Of a DNA stretch of 64,000 nucleotides, positions 1-8,288 are shown piece after piece. How positions within the stretch are numbered: position 1 is the first letter of the stretch; each line of letters opens with the position of its first letter. Location: assembly GCF_003355005.1 (NCBI RefSeq), contig NZ_CP029985.1, forward strand, positions 1,417,001 through 1,481,000, given 5' to 3'. Both the position numbers and the translations under genes were made by a program. Under the pieces are notes generated by a model that saw only the letters and a list, made by a program, of their open reading frames with translations, was not told where the DNA came from and searched no databases. This stretch comes from Sphingomonas sp. FARSPH. GTDB taxonomy: Bacteria; Pseudomonadota; Alphaproteobacteria; Sphingomonadales; Sphingomonadaceae.

Positions 1-396
1 ATAATCGGGCTCGCAGGTCGCCAGTTCGCGCGTCCAGTCGAGCGCGAAGCCCAGCCGCTTCAGCTGCGCCTTCATCGTCGCGATATTGGCGCGCGTCCAG
101 GTGCCGGGATGCACGCCCTTTTCCATCGCGGCGTTTTCGGCGGGCATGCCGAACGCGTCCCAGCCCATCGGGTGGAGCACCTCATAGCCGCGCATCCGCC
201 GATAGCGCGCCAGCACGTCGCCCATCGTGTAGTTGCGCACATGTCCCATATGGATGCGCCCCGACGGATAGGGGAACATCTCCAGCACGTAGCTTTGCGG
301 CTTGCCGCTATTGTCCTTCGCCGCGAACGTGCGGCGTTCGTCCCAGATCGCCTGCCAGGCGGCGTCCGCCTTCAGTGCATTGAAGCGTGATGCCAC
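1..396 (-). CDS. leuS: Leucyl-tRNA synthetase, N-terminal part (cut by window edge)
   Basis: Class I aminoacyl-tRNA synthetase that charges tRNA-Leu in the cytoplasm. Only the first 132 codons are present; the rest lies beyond the left edge. The fragment carries the start of the catalytic Rossmann fold, with PYPSGRIHMGH (the HIGH signature as HMGH) at about residues 42-52, followed by NYTMGDV and the WDAFGMPAENAA segment typical of bacterial LeuRS. The start is taken as GTG at 396 because the protein begins VASRFNALKAD and a GGAG lies about 11 bases upstream; no in-frame ATG lies closer. The DUF3576 lipoprotein gene lies upstream on the same strand, separated by a strong hairpin. Confidence 0.95.
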   Translation of the reverse strand, partial: MASRFNALKADAAWQAIWDERRTFAAKDNSGKPQSYVLEMFPYPSGRIHMGHVRNYTMGDVLARYRRMRGYEVLHPMGWDAFGMPAENAAMEKGVHPGTWTRANIATMKAQLKRLGFALDWTRELATCEPDY

Positions 397-424
397 GTTG
401 GGCTTAACTCCGTCCGTATGGTCT

Positions 425-464
425 GCGCCCCGTCCCGCGCGGCGTTCGCCGCGGGACGGGGCGC
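425..464 (-). terminator. Hairpin between DUF3576 gene and leuS
   Basis: A perfect 15-base inverted repeat (425-439 with 450-464, loop about 10 bases) lies just after the DUF3576 stop on the minus strand. It has no clear T tract, so termination is inferred from position and stem strength only. Confidence 0.5.
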
Positions 465-474
465 ATCCGTAAAA

Positions 475-912
475 TCAACCGGCGATCGACGCACGGCGCA
501 GGTCGCGCGCCTTGGTCAGGATGATGTCCTCCAGCTTTTGCGTCGTCGCGGCGGTGACCGGCGCGGACACCCACTGGCCGCCGCGGTTCACCTCGCGCAG
601 CGCGGCGACGCGGACCGCATCGGCACGCAGATCCTGGTCGAGAATCGTCACGGTCACCTTCATCCGTTCGGTCGGCACCTGCGGGTTGACGTACCAGTCG
701 GTGACGATCACACCGCCGTTGGAATCGGTCTGCACCAGCGGCATGAACGACAAGGTGTCGAGCGCCGCGCGCCACAGATAGGAATTGACGCCGATCGTCG
801 TCACCTTCGAGGCGGCGAGGTCGGCCGGCGCGGTGCCGTTGCGGCCGCCGCACGCGGCGAGCGGCAGCGCGACGACGGCGACCATGAGGGCGGTGCGCAA
901 CGGGCGGATCAT
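475..912 (-). CDS. DUF3576 family lipoprotein
   Basis: A 145-residue putative lipoprotein of the alphaproteobacterial DUF3576 family; the molecular function is unknown. The N-terminus (MIRPLRTALMVAVVALPLAACGG) is a lipoprotein signal with a LAAC lipobox, Cys at about residue 21. The mature part has the family's conserved run: GVNSYLWRAALDTLSF, an ITDWY-like VTDWY, and a C-terminal helix ending KLEDIILTKARDLR. It precedes leuS on the same strand, a common alphaproteobacterial arrangement as I recall it, and may be co-transcribed despite the intervening hairpin. The start at 912 is chosen because the signal peptide begins there. Confidence 0.85.
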   Translation of the reverse strand: MIRPLRTALMVAVVALPLAACGGRNGTAPADLAASKVTTIGVNSYLWRAALDTLSFMPLVQTDSNGGVIVTDWYVNPQVPTERMKVTVTILDQDLRADAVRVAALREVNRGGQWVSAPVTAATTQKLEDIILTKARDLRRASIAG

Positions 913-1116
913 GGGCGGTTGGTCCTTGGTCGAGAAATCGTCCTCATCCCTACAGGGACGCCCTTTTTCCCGCAAGGAGCCGCGCCGGGGCCGCCGACCT
1001 GTGTGCAGGATGCAACAGTCGGACAAAATCCGGCGCGGATGATGCACAGGAGCGTGTTGGCGTGCGGCCGAATCGTGGTAGGCGCGTTGCTGCGGGATTC
1101 TGATGGGGTTCGACTC

Positions 1117-1842
1117 GTGAACGCGAAGCGTGCGATGGCTGCAGTGATGGCGGGGGCGCTGGTCGCCACCGGTATCGCCGTCGCGCCGGCCTTCGGTGCC
1201 GCGGAACGCGCCCAGACCGTCCGCCGCATCCCGGCTTCGCCCTTGCGCTTTTCCGGTGCGTTCACGCCTGCCGCCGCCGACCCGCGGCTTGCCGCGATGA
1301 TGGCACGCACCGGTCTCGACGACACCGCCTTCCGGTTCACCCCGGCCGAAGCGACGCAGGACAAGCGCGCGGTGACCGTCGCGGTGCGCGCGCGGACCAA
1401 TCGTGCGGCGCTCGCGGCGAACGACATCGTCCGCACCGGCCCGGCAAAGCCCACTGCGCTGGGTATTCAGCCGATCGCCTACACGCTGGGCGCGTCGGTC
1501 GCGTGGAAGCGGTTCGCCTTGTCGGGCGACGTGTCGCACGTCGATCTCGGCCTCCAGCCGGGCAGCCGCGAGACTGCCGACGTCGCGCTCACCTACAAGG
1601 CCGGGCGCGCGAGCAGCCGTCTGACCGCCACGACGGATCGCCCGCTCGCCGACAGCAACAAGCTGGTCGAGGAAGCGCCGAGCTATTCGCTGGACCTGTC
1701 GAGTTCCTATTCGCTGACCCGCCACATCGATCTGACCGCGGGCATGCGCTATCGGTCCGATCGCGAACGGCTCGCGCGGCTGGGCGACGACGATCGTCGC
1801 GACAGCCAGTCGGTCTACGTCGGCACCGCCTTCCGCTTCTGA
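1117..1842 (+). CDS. Exported protein, possible outer-membrane beta-barrel
   Basis: A 241-residue protein I cannot place in a named family. The start is GTG at 1117, giving VNAKRAMAAVMAGALVATG, a basic N-terminus plus hydrophobic core and an AFGA-like signal peptidase site near residue 28; ATG at 1135 is the alternative. The C-terminal two thirds show alternating hydrophobic/polar strands (for example FALSGDVSHVDLGLQ, YSLDLSSSYSL, IDLTAGMRYRSD), and the protein ends in VGTAFRF. A terminal aromatic residue after a strand is the usual signal for BAM-dependent insertion of outer-membrane barrels. It is monocistronic and divergent from the DUF3576 gene. Porin-like function is inference only. Confidence 0.7.
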   Translation: MNAKRAMAAVMAGALVATGIAVAPAFGAAERAQTVRRIPASPLRFSGAFTPAAADPRLAAMMARTGLDDTAFRFTPAEATQDKRAVTVAVRARTNRAALAANDIVRTGPAKPTALGIQPIAYTLGASVAWKRFALSGDVSHVDLGLQPGSRETADVALTYKAGRASSRLTATTDRPLADSNKLVEEAPSYSLDLSSSYSLTRHIDLTAGMRYRSDRERLARLGDDDRRDSQSVYVGTAFRF

Positions 1843-1990
1843 TCGCCGGAACGCGGCGTCGACGCGGCGACCGATCAAGGATCGACGTGTCCTATCCGAG
1901 AAACTGCACCGGCTCCCCGCATCGATGTCGCGCCGTTGCGGCGCAACACGGATCCGATCACGGCCGCCCGGTCCGCAGTAGAAAGCCGGG

Positions 1991-3514
1991 TTAGGCGACC
2001 GGCGCGCCGACGTTGGGCAGCGTCGCACTCTCCGCCCGCGGCATCTTGCCGAACAGCGCGCGATCCGCAGGCGCAAAGGCGAAGCGCCACAATATGAACA
2101 GATAGGTCGCGGCGATCGCCGGTTCGCCGAACAGCAGTTCCGCCCATTCCAGTCGGTGTGGCAGCATCGTGAAGGCGACGCCGACGACGATCGCCGCGCC
2201 GGCCGCTGAGGCGAGCGGCCAGCGCCACGGCGACACGGGGGCGGACAATATCCGGCCGAGCAGCCGCGCCTTGATGATCGAGGTCATCCCGACGCTGAGC
2301 ATCAGCGCCAGCGCGGGGCCCGCCGCCTGCCACGTCTGCGGCCAGCCGAGCGCGCGGGCCGCCAGGATCAGGCCGATGCTGAGTGCGATCTGCACGCCGA
2401 GCATCAGGACCGAGATCATCAGATTGCGGTGCCGCGCGGTGTAGACGAGCGCCGATTCGCACACCGCCCCCGTAGAGGCGAGCACCTCCGCGACGAGGAG
2501 GAAGCCGAGCGCGTAACTGCCCGTGACGAATTGCGGGCCGACGACGCCCATCACCGCCTCGCCAGGAATCGATCCCATCAGCGCAAGCCCCCCCTGCGCC
2601 GCCATGATCCAGAAGGCGACCTGGCGCACCTGGTTGGCGATGGCGGTGCGATCGCCGATCGCGAGGCTTTGCGTGATGACCGGACCCAGGATGGGGTCGA
2701 AACTGGTCTTCAGCTTCTGCGGCAGCGAGGCGACCTGCTGCGCCATATAATAGATGCCGACCACCTTGGGTTCGAACGTCATGCCCAGGATGAAACGGTC
2801 GACGTTGCGGCTGCCCCATTCCAGCGCGTCCGCGCCGGCGAGCGGCGCATTCGCGCGCGCAAGCGCGAACAGCGCCCCCGGATGCGGCGACCAGTCGCGC
2901 GGCAGGCCGTAACTACGCAGGAACGGCACCATGCTCGCGATCAGCGCGGCGGTCATCGACGCGACATAGGAGAGGACGAGCCCGTCCTTGATCGTGAAGA
3001 AGGAAAAGGCCCAGGCGGCGATCGAGATCGTCCACGGCTCCACCACCGCGCGCGCGGTCACCGCCGCCTTGACGTCGTGGCGATAGGCGAGCGCGGCAAG
3101 GCTGACGTCGGACCACGCGACGGCGACGATGATGCAGGGCAGGAACCGGTCGAGCCCCGTCACCTGCGTGTTCGCATACATCACTTCGGGAAAGGCGATC
3201 AGTATGCCGCTCGCGGTGATGGAGGCGATGAACGCGACCGCCAGCGCATCCCAGACGACGCAGACGTGCGGCCGGTCGTCCGCGGACGACAGCGCCTGCG
3301 CAAGACCGCGTTTCAGGCCCAGCGTCGCAACCAGCGCTGCCAGCTCCACCACCACCACCGCCAGCGCGAACCGCCCGACTAGGTCCGCGCCGTACAGGCG
3401 TCCGGCGATGAACAGGAACGGGATTCGCGCCGCCAGCCGCAGGACGAAGCCCGCGATATTGGTGCGCCCCCCTTTGGCGAGCGCGTCGATGTCTTGGGAC
3501 TCGGCGGGCATCAA
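1991..3514 (-). CDS. Lipopolysaccharide/oligosaccharide flippase-like membrane protein
   Basis: A 507-residue polytopic inner-membrane protein of the MOP/MATE superfamily (polysaccharide biosynthesis branch), which moves lipid-linked sugars across the inner membrane. About 12-14 hydrophobic segments span nearly the whole length, starting with FLFIAGRLYGADLVGRFALA, the typical first helix pair with a LYG-LVGRFALA motif. The last 25 residues are hydrophilic. No glycan genes are adjacent, so the substrate cannot be inferred. It faces the exported-protein gene tail to tail across about 150 bases with no clear gene. Upstream lies a palindromic repeat and then polA on the same strand. Confidence 0.8.
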   Translation of the reverse strand: MMPAESQDIDALAKGGRTNIAGFVLRLAARIPFLFIAGRLYGADLVGRFALAVVVVELAALVATLGLKRGLAQALSSADDRPHVCVVWDALAVAFIASITASGILIAFPEVMYANTQVTGLDRFLPCIIVAVAWSDVSLAALAYRHDVKAAVTARAVVEPWTISIAAWAFSFFTIKDGLVLSYVASMTAALIASMVPFLRSYGLPRDWSPHPGALFALARANAPLAGADALEWGSRNVDRFILGMTFEPKVVGIYYMAQQVASLPQKLKTSFDPILGPVITQSLAIGDRTAIANQVRQVAFWIMAAQGGLALMGSIPGEAVMGVVGPQFVTGSYALGFLLVAEVLASTGAVCESALVYTARHRNLMISVLMLGVQIALSIGLILAARALGWPQTWQAAGPALALMLSVGMTSIIKARLLGRILSAPVSPWRWPLASAAGAAIVVGVAFTMLPHRLEWAELLFGEPAIAATYLFILWRFAFAPADRALFGKMPRAESATLPNVGAPVA

Positions 3515-3529
3515 CGGCTGGCCGTACGG

Positions 3530-3627
3530 CCACCCTCACCCTTCCGGCGCGGCGCGCCTCCCTCCCTCTCCCGATGGTAGAAGGAAGGGGCCCGCTCGCC
3601 GCAGGCGAGTGGGGAGGGTGAGGGTGG
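3530..3627. repeat. Palindromic intergenic repeat (12-bp ends CCACCCTCACCC)
   Basis: The space between polA and the flippase gene is filled by a roughly 98-base element with perfect 12-base inverted ends (3530-3541 and 3616-3627). The middle contains purine/pyrimidine-rich and GC-rich half-palindromes such as CTCGCCGCAGGCGAG. It resembles REP/MITE-like intergenic palindromes known from many proteobacteria; no transposase is present. Confidence 0.6.
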
Positions 3628-3644
3628 GTACGGAACGGCCCGGA

Positions 3645-6410
3645 TCAATGCGCCGCTCCCCAGCTTGGCCCCACGCCGATCTCGATGCCCAGCGGCACGG
3701 TCAGCTGCACCGCCGGCGCCGCCGCGTTCGCCATCACCTGTTCGATCACCGGCCGCGCCGCCGCGACATCGCCCTCGGGCAGTTCGAAGACGAGTTCGTC
3801 GTGGACCTGCAGCAGCATGCGCACGTCGTGCAGCCCTGCGGCGGCGAGGGCGGGTTCCATCCGCACCATCGCGCGCTTGATGATGTCGGCGCTCGTTCCC
3901 TGGATCGGCGCGTTGATCGCGGCGCGTTCGGCGCCCTGGCGCTCGTGCTGCACCTTGCTGCGGATGCGCGGGAAATGCGTCTTGCGGCCGAACAAAGTCT
4001 CGGTGAAGCCGCGCTCGCGCACCTGCGTCAGCGTTTCGGCGATGTAGCGGTTGATGCCCGGGAACCGCTCGAAATAGCGGTCGATCATCGCCTGCGCTTC
4101 GTCGGCACCGATATCCAGCCGCCCTGCGAGGCCCCAGCGGCTGATGCCGTAGAGGATCGCGAAGTTGATCGTCTTGGCACTGGCGCGCGTGTCGCGCGTC
4201 ACCTCGCCGAACAATTCCTGCGCGGTCAGGCTGTGGATGTCGTCGCCGCGCGCGAACGCCTCGCGCAGCTGCGGCACGTCCGCCATGTGCGCGGCAAGGC
4301 GCAGCTCGATCTGCGAATAGTCGGCGGCGAGGATGACGTTGCCCGGTTCCGCCACGAAGGCGTCGCGGATCTGGCGGCCGACCTCGGTGCGGATGGGGAT
4401 GTTTTGCAGATTGGGATCGGTCGACGACAATCGCCCGGTCTGCGCGCCGGTCAGCGAGTAACTGGTATGGACGCGGCCCGTCGCAGGGTTGATCTGCTCC
4501 TGCAACGTATCGGTATAGGTGTTCTTGAGCTTGGTGAGCTGGCGCCATTCGAGCACCTTGGTCGCGATCTCCGCGCCCGGCGAATCCCGGTCGGCCGCCA
4601 GCCGTTCCAGTTCGTTGACGTCGGTCGAATAGACGCCGCTCTTGCCCTTGCGGCCGCCCTTCAGGCCCATGCGCTCGAACAGCACGTCACCCAGCTGCTT
4701 GGGACTGCCGATCGTGAACGGCCCGCCGGCAAGGTCGTGGACGACGCCTTCCAGGCTGGCGATCTGCGTGGCGAAGTCGCCCGACAGCTGCGCCAGCTTC
4801 TCGCGATCGACCTTGACGCCGCGTGCCTCCATCCGGGCGATCACCGCGACCAGCGGCCGGTCGACCATCTGGTAGACGCGCGTGCCGCTCTCCACCGGCA
4901 GGCGTGCGGCGAACCGTCGCCACAATCGCAGCGTCACGTCGGCATCCTCGGCGGCGTATTTCGTCGCCGCCTTCAGATCGACCTCGTGGAAGCCTAGCGC
5001 TTTCTTGCCGGTGCCGACGACGTCCTTGTACGCGATGCAGCTGTGCGACAGGTGCGTCGCGGCGAGTTCGTCCATGCCGTGCCCGTGCAGTCCGGCATCG
5101 AGATCGAAGCTCATCACGATCGTGTCGTCATAGGGCGCGACCCGGACGCCCAGCCGCCCGAGCACGATCATGTCGTACTTCAGGTTGTGGCCGATCTTGA
5201 GGACGCTCGGATCCTCCAGCAGCGGCTTCAGCTTCGCCAGCGCGGCCTCCATGCCAAGCTGCGGCGGCTTTTCGGCGAACATGTCGGTGCCGCCATGCGC
5301 CAGCGGCACGTAACAGGCGAGATTGGGCGCCAGCGCCATCGACACGCCGACCAGCTCGGCGAGCATCGGATCCTTCGCGGTCGTCTCGGTATCGATCGCG
5401 ACCCAGCCCTGGTGCCGCGCGACGGTGATCCAGCGATCCAGCGCACCCTCGTCGACGACCGTCTCGTAGCCGTCGTGATCGCATGCTGGCTCGTCGTCGT
5501 CGAACGCGACGTCGGTCGGCGATTCGGCAACGGGCGCATCGGCCACCTCGCCCAGACGCGAGAGCAAAGAGCGGAAACCGTGATGGTCGAGGAAGGCACG
5601 CAAAGGCGCGTCGGGAATGCCGTCCGCCAGCGACAGTTCCTCCAGCGGCTGCGGCAGCGGCACGTCGCAGGCAAGCTCGACCAGCTTGCGGCTGAGCCTC
5701 GCCGCGCCCGCATGCTCGATCAGATTGTCGCGCAGCTTCCCCTTCTTCATGCCTTCCGCCGCGGCGAGCACGCCCTCGACATCGCCATGCTCCAGGATCA
5801 GCTTGGCCGCGGTTTTCGGCCCGACGCCCGGCACGCCCGGCACGTTGTCGACGCTGTCACCCATCAGCGCGAGCACGTCGCCCAGCTTCTCCGGCCCGAC
5901 GCCGAACTTCTCGACGACCGCGTCCGGCCCCAGTCGGCGGTTGTTCATCGTGTCGAGCATGTCGACCGACGGATCGGTCATCAGCTGCATCAGGTCCTTG
6001 TCGGAACTGACGATCGTCACCTGCCATCCCTGCGCCAGCGCCGCCTTGGTGTAGCTGGCGATCAGGTCGTCCGCCTCCCACCCCTGTTCCTCGATGCACG
6101 GCAGCGAGAAGGCGCGCGTCGCGTCGCGGATCATCGGGAATTGCGGGACCAGGTCCTCGGGCGGCGGCGGGCGGTGCGCCTTGTACTGGCCGTAGAGTTC
6201 GTTGCGGAACGTCTGGCTCGACTTGTCGAGGATGACCGCCATGTGCGTCGGCCCGTCCGCCTTGTGGAGGTCGTCGGCGAGCTTCCACAGCATCGTCGTA
6301 TAGCCATAGACCGCGCCCACCGGCTCGCCATGCTTGTTGGTGAGCGGCGGCAGCCGGTGGTAGGCGCGGAAGATATAGCCCGAGCCGTCGACGAGATAGA
6401 GATGGGGCAT
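3645..6410 (-). CDS. polA: DNA polymerase I
   Basis: A 921-residue DNA polymerase I used in Okazaki-fragment maturation and excision repair. It has the full three-domain layout: 5'-3' exonuclease (about 1-300, starting HLYLVDGSGYIFRAYHRLPP, with GVGPKTAAKL helix-hairpin-helix), 3'-5' exonuclease (about 330-520, motif WVAIDTETT with the catalytic DxE), and polymerase (about 540-921). Polymerase motif A is DYSQIELRLAAH, motif B is SAKTINFAILYG, with Phe at the dNTP-discriminating site, and motif C is QVHDELVFE. All catalytic residues seem present, so both exonucleases should be active. Length is typical (E. coli 928). A palindromic repeat lies just upstream and another just downstream. Confidence 0.97.
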   Translation of the reverse strand: MPHLYLVDGSGYIFRAYHRLPPLTNKHGEPVGAVYGYTTMLWKLADDLHKADGPTHMAVILDKSSQTFRNELYGQYKAHRPPPPEDLVPQFPMIRDATRAFSLPCIEEQGWEADDLIASYTKAALAQGWQVTIVSSDKDLMQLMTDPSVDMLDTMNNRRLGPDAVVEKFGVGPEKLGDVLALMGDSVDNVPGVPGVGPKTAAKLILEHGDVEGVLAAAEGMKKGKLRDNLIEHAGAARLSRKLVELACDVPLPQPLEELSLADGIPDAPLRAFLDHHGFRSLLSRLGEVADAPVAESPTDVAFDDDEPACDHDGYETVVDEGALDRWITVARHQGWVAIDTETTAKDPMLAELVGVSMALAPNLACYVPLAHGGTDMFAEKPPQLGMEAALAKLKPLLEDPSVLKIGHNLKYDMIVLGRLGVRVAPYDDTIVMSFDLDAGLHGHGMDELAATHLSHSCIAYKDVVGTGKKALGFHEVDLKAATKYAAEDADVTLRLWRRFAARLPVESGTRVYQMVDRPLVAVIARMEARGVKVDREKLAQLSGDFATQIASLEGVVHDLAGGPFTIGSPKQLGDVLFERMGLKGGRKGKSGVYSTDVNELERLAADRDSPGAEIATKVLEWRQLTKLKNTYTDTLQEQINPATGRVHTSYSLTGAQTGRLSSTDPNLQNIPIRTEVGRQIRDAFVAEPGNVILAADYSQIELRLAAHMADVPQLREAFARGDDIHSLTAQELFGEVTRDTRASAKTINFAILYGISRWGLAGRLDIGADEAQAMIDRYFERFPGINRYIAETLTQVRERGFTETLFGRKTHFPRIRSKVQHERQGAERAAINAPIQGTSADIIKRAMVRMEPALAAAGLHDVRMLLQVHDELVFELPEGDVAAARPVIEQVMANAAAPAVQLTVPLGIEIGVGPSWGAAH

Positions 6411-6503
6411 CGCCCCTGCCGCTTAGCCGACTAGCGGGGTCGGACCAACCCGTTCCGGCAGGCTGCGGCACGGATATGGCAGGAGTGTGGCCTTCCCGTC
6501 ACC

Positions 6504-6633
6504 TATCCTCCCCGGCACGGGGAGGGGGACCAGCGAAGCTGGTGGAGGGGGCTCACCTCGGACGCTGCGCTGCGTGGCGATCCCCCTCCGTCAGCGCTGG
6601 CGCGCTGCCACCTCCCCGCGAGCGGGGAGGATA
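6504..6633. repeat. 130-bp palindromic mini-element (TATCCTCCCCG ends)
   Basis: An inverted-repeat element with perfect 11-base ends (6504-6514 and 6623-6633) that fills the space between the beta-lactamase-like gene and polA. Inner arms also pair imperfectly (GGAGGGGGACCAGCGAAGCT against the CCCTCCGTCAGCGCTGG side). The right end touches the beta-lactamase stop codon, so the element may also act as its terminator. There is no coding capacity. Confidence 0.7.
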
Positions 6634-6635
6634 CG

Positions 6636-7736
6636 TCACCCCCGCGATCCTTCGGCATAGTCGGCGACCGCCGCCGCGACGCCGGCGATCAGTTCCTGCC
6701 GCTCGCGGATCGGACGGCGGCTGTCGCCGATCATCACCGCGATCGCGTAGCGGCGGCCATCGGGCGCGGTCAGCAGGCCGACGTCGTTGAAGCCCGCGTT
6801 GCGGCTGCCCAAATCCTGCCCCGTCCCGGTCTTGTGCGCGATCTTCCATCCCGCAGGCAGCGCCGAACGCAGCCGGGCGCGACCGGTGATCGAGGCGCCC
6901 ATCGTATCGAGCAGGATGCGCGTCGACGTCTCGGTGAACAATTCCCCGCGCGCCAGCCGGGCGAGCGCATCGGCGATCGCGAGCGGCGCGGCGCCATCGG
7001 GGGGATCGTTGACATAGGCGTCGAGCGCGGCGGCGCGTACGGCGGGCGACAGGCGCGAACGCGCCGCCTCGAACCCGCCGCCCGTCGCCATCGTCGCCTG
7101 GTTCCAGGTGAGCCCCGCGGTTTGCGCCTGCAACAGGCGCTCGCCCGGGCCGAAGCGGATGTCGCCCAGCTGCTTGCGCTCGATCATGGCGCGTACCGCG
7201 GCGGGCCCGCCGACATAGGTCAGCAGCCGATCGTTGGCGGTATTGTCGCTCATCGTCAGTGCGCGGCGCAGCAATTCGCCGACCGTGGTGTGATAGCCAT
7301 CGCCCTTCACCAGCATCGCGATCGGCTGATGGAAGAGCGTCAGATCCTCGCGCCGCACGACGATCGGATCGTCGAGCCGCGCCTTGCCCTGGTCGCGCAG
7401 GTCGAGCAGCGTCATCGCCACCCACAATTTGCTGACCGATTGTTGCGGCATGCGCGTGCGGGCGCCGGGGGACGCGACCGTCCAGCCTTCGTCCACCGCG
7501 CGGATCGCGATGCCGAACTTGCCATCGAAGCCGGCCGCGAGGCGATCGATCCGCTCGACCAGCTGCGCGGGCGCGACGCGGCGCGCGGGCGGCGCGACCG
7601 CGGGGATCGGGATCGACACCTCGACCGGCGGCGAGACGACGGGCGCGCGCGCGCTGCCGGCGGGGCGCTGGGTCGAACCGCAGGCGGCGGCGAGCATGAG
7701 ACAGAGAAGGGGGGCCGAGCGGCCGAACGCGGACAT
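6636..7736 (-). CDS. Class A beta-lactamase-like serine hydrolase, lipoprotein
   Basis: A 366-residue serine hydrolase of the class A beta-lactamase/PBP fold. The N-terminus (SAPLLCLMLAAACGST) is a lipoprotein signal with Cys near residue 20, so it is probably periplasmic and membrane-anchored. Catalytic motifs: SxxK in PQQSVSKLW (about residue 123), SDN in MSDNTAND, and KTG in AHKTGTG. The omega-loop Glu is not obvious; GERLLQAQ lies where an ExxLN motif is expected. It may hydrolyse beta-lactams or be a cell-wall-related homologue. It is about 80 residues longer than classical class A enzymes, mostly from a proline-rich linker after the lipobox. Monocistronic; flanked downstream by a palindromic repeat. 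Confidence 0.8.
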   Translation of the reverse strand: MSAFGRSAPLLCLMLAAACGSTQRPAGSARAPVVSPPVEVSIPIPAVAPPARRVAPAQLVERIDRLAAGFDGKFGIAIRAVDEGWTVASPGARTRMPQQSVSKLWVAMTLLDLRDQGKARLDDPIVVRREDLTLFHQPIAMLVKGDGYHTTVGELLRRALTMSDNTANDRLLTYVGGPAAVRAMIERKQLGDIRFGPGERLLQAQTAGLTWNQATMATGGGFEAARSRLSPAVRAAALDAYVNDPPDGAAPLAIADALARLARGELFTETSTRILLDTMGASITGRARLRSALPAGWKIAHKTGTGQDLGSRNAGFNDVGLLTAPDGRRYAIAVMIGDSRRPIRERQELIAGVAAAVADYAEGSRG

Positions 7737-7864
7737 ACGGATGGTGAAGGGCCTCGTCGCGAGTGCGGTTCCGACCCTTATCTGCGGATCGCCGCGGGGA
7801 AACCGGGGGCGGCGGTCGCTGCGACGAGCCGCCGCTCTGTCGCGCCGAATCGCGCGCCGGTGGT

Positions 7865-8269
7865 TCAGATCAGCGCGAGTTCCGCCAGCCGGCCGACCAG
7901 CGCGGGGGGCAAAGCGGCAAGGCCCGTCGCATCGCCACCGAGATCGGCGGGCGCATCGCCCGGCTCGAGATAGCGCCAGCCCTGATGCGCGCGCTTGGGC
8001 CGCGCCTGGACGAGGATGAGCGCGGGATCGATATGGATCGCGACGCGCCCGCCTTCCGCCTCGCCGAAATGCAGGATCGGCGACCGTGCGACGAGCTGAT
8101 GCTTGACGATCCAGAACAGCGACCCTTGCCCCGCCACCTCCTCGTGCCGCTTGGGCAGGTAGCGCGTGGTCAGGAACACCGGGCCATCGGCGGCGCGCGC
8201 GGTCAGGCGGTCGGCGAGCTGGTCGACGCTGGTCGCGCCGAACGCCACTTTGGTGAGGTGAAGCGCCAT
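7865..8269 (-). CDS. DUF1489 family protein
   Basis: A 134-residue cytoplasmic protein of the alphaproteobacterial DUF1489 family, function unknown. It begins MALHLTKVAFGATSVDQLADR and contains the conserved TTRYLPKRHEEV and GSLFWIVKHQLVARSPIL segments, ending in a Trp-Tyr (GWRYLEPGDAP) motif common in the family. The start at 8269 is chosen over an upstream in-frame ATG because the conserved MALHLTK N-terminus begins there. It lies 19 bases downstream of mgtE on the same strand, so the two are probably co-transcribed, but no functional link is known. Confidence 0.85.
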   Translation of the reverse strand: MALHLTKVAFGATSVDQLADRLTARAADGPVFLTTRYLPKRHEEVAGQGSLFWIVKHQLVARSPILHFGEAEGGRVAIHIDPALILVQARPKRAHQGWRYLEPGDAPADLGGDATGLAALPPALVGRLAELALI

Positions 8270-8288
8270 GGTCGGCAGCCCATGTGGG

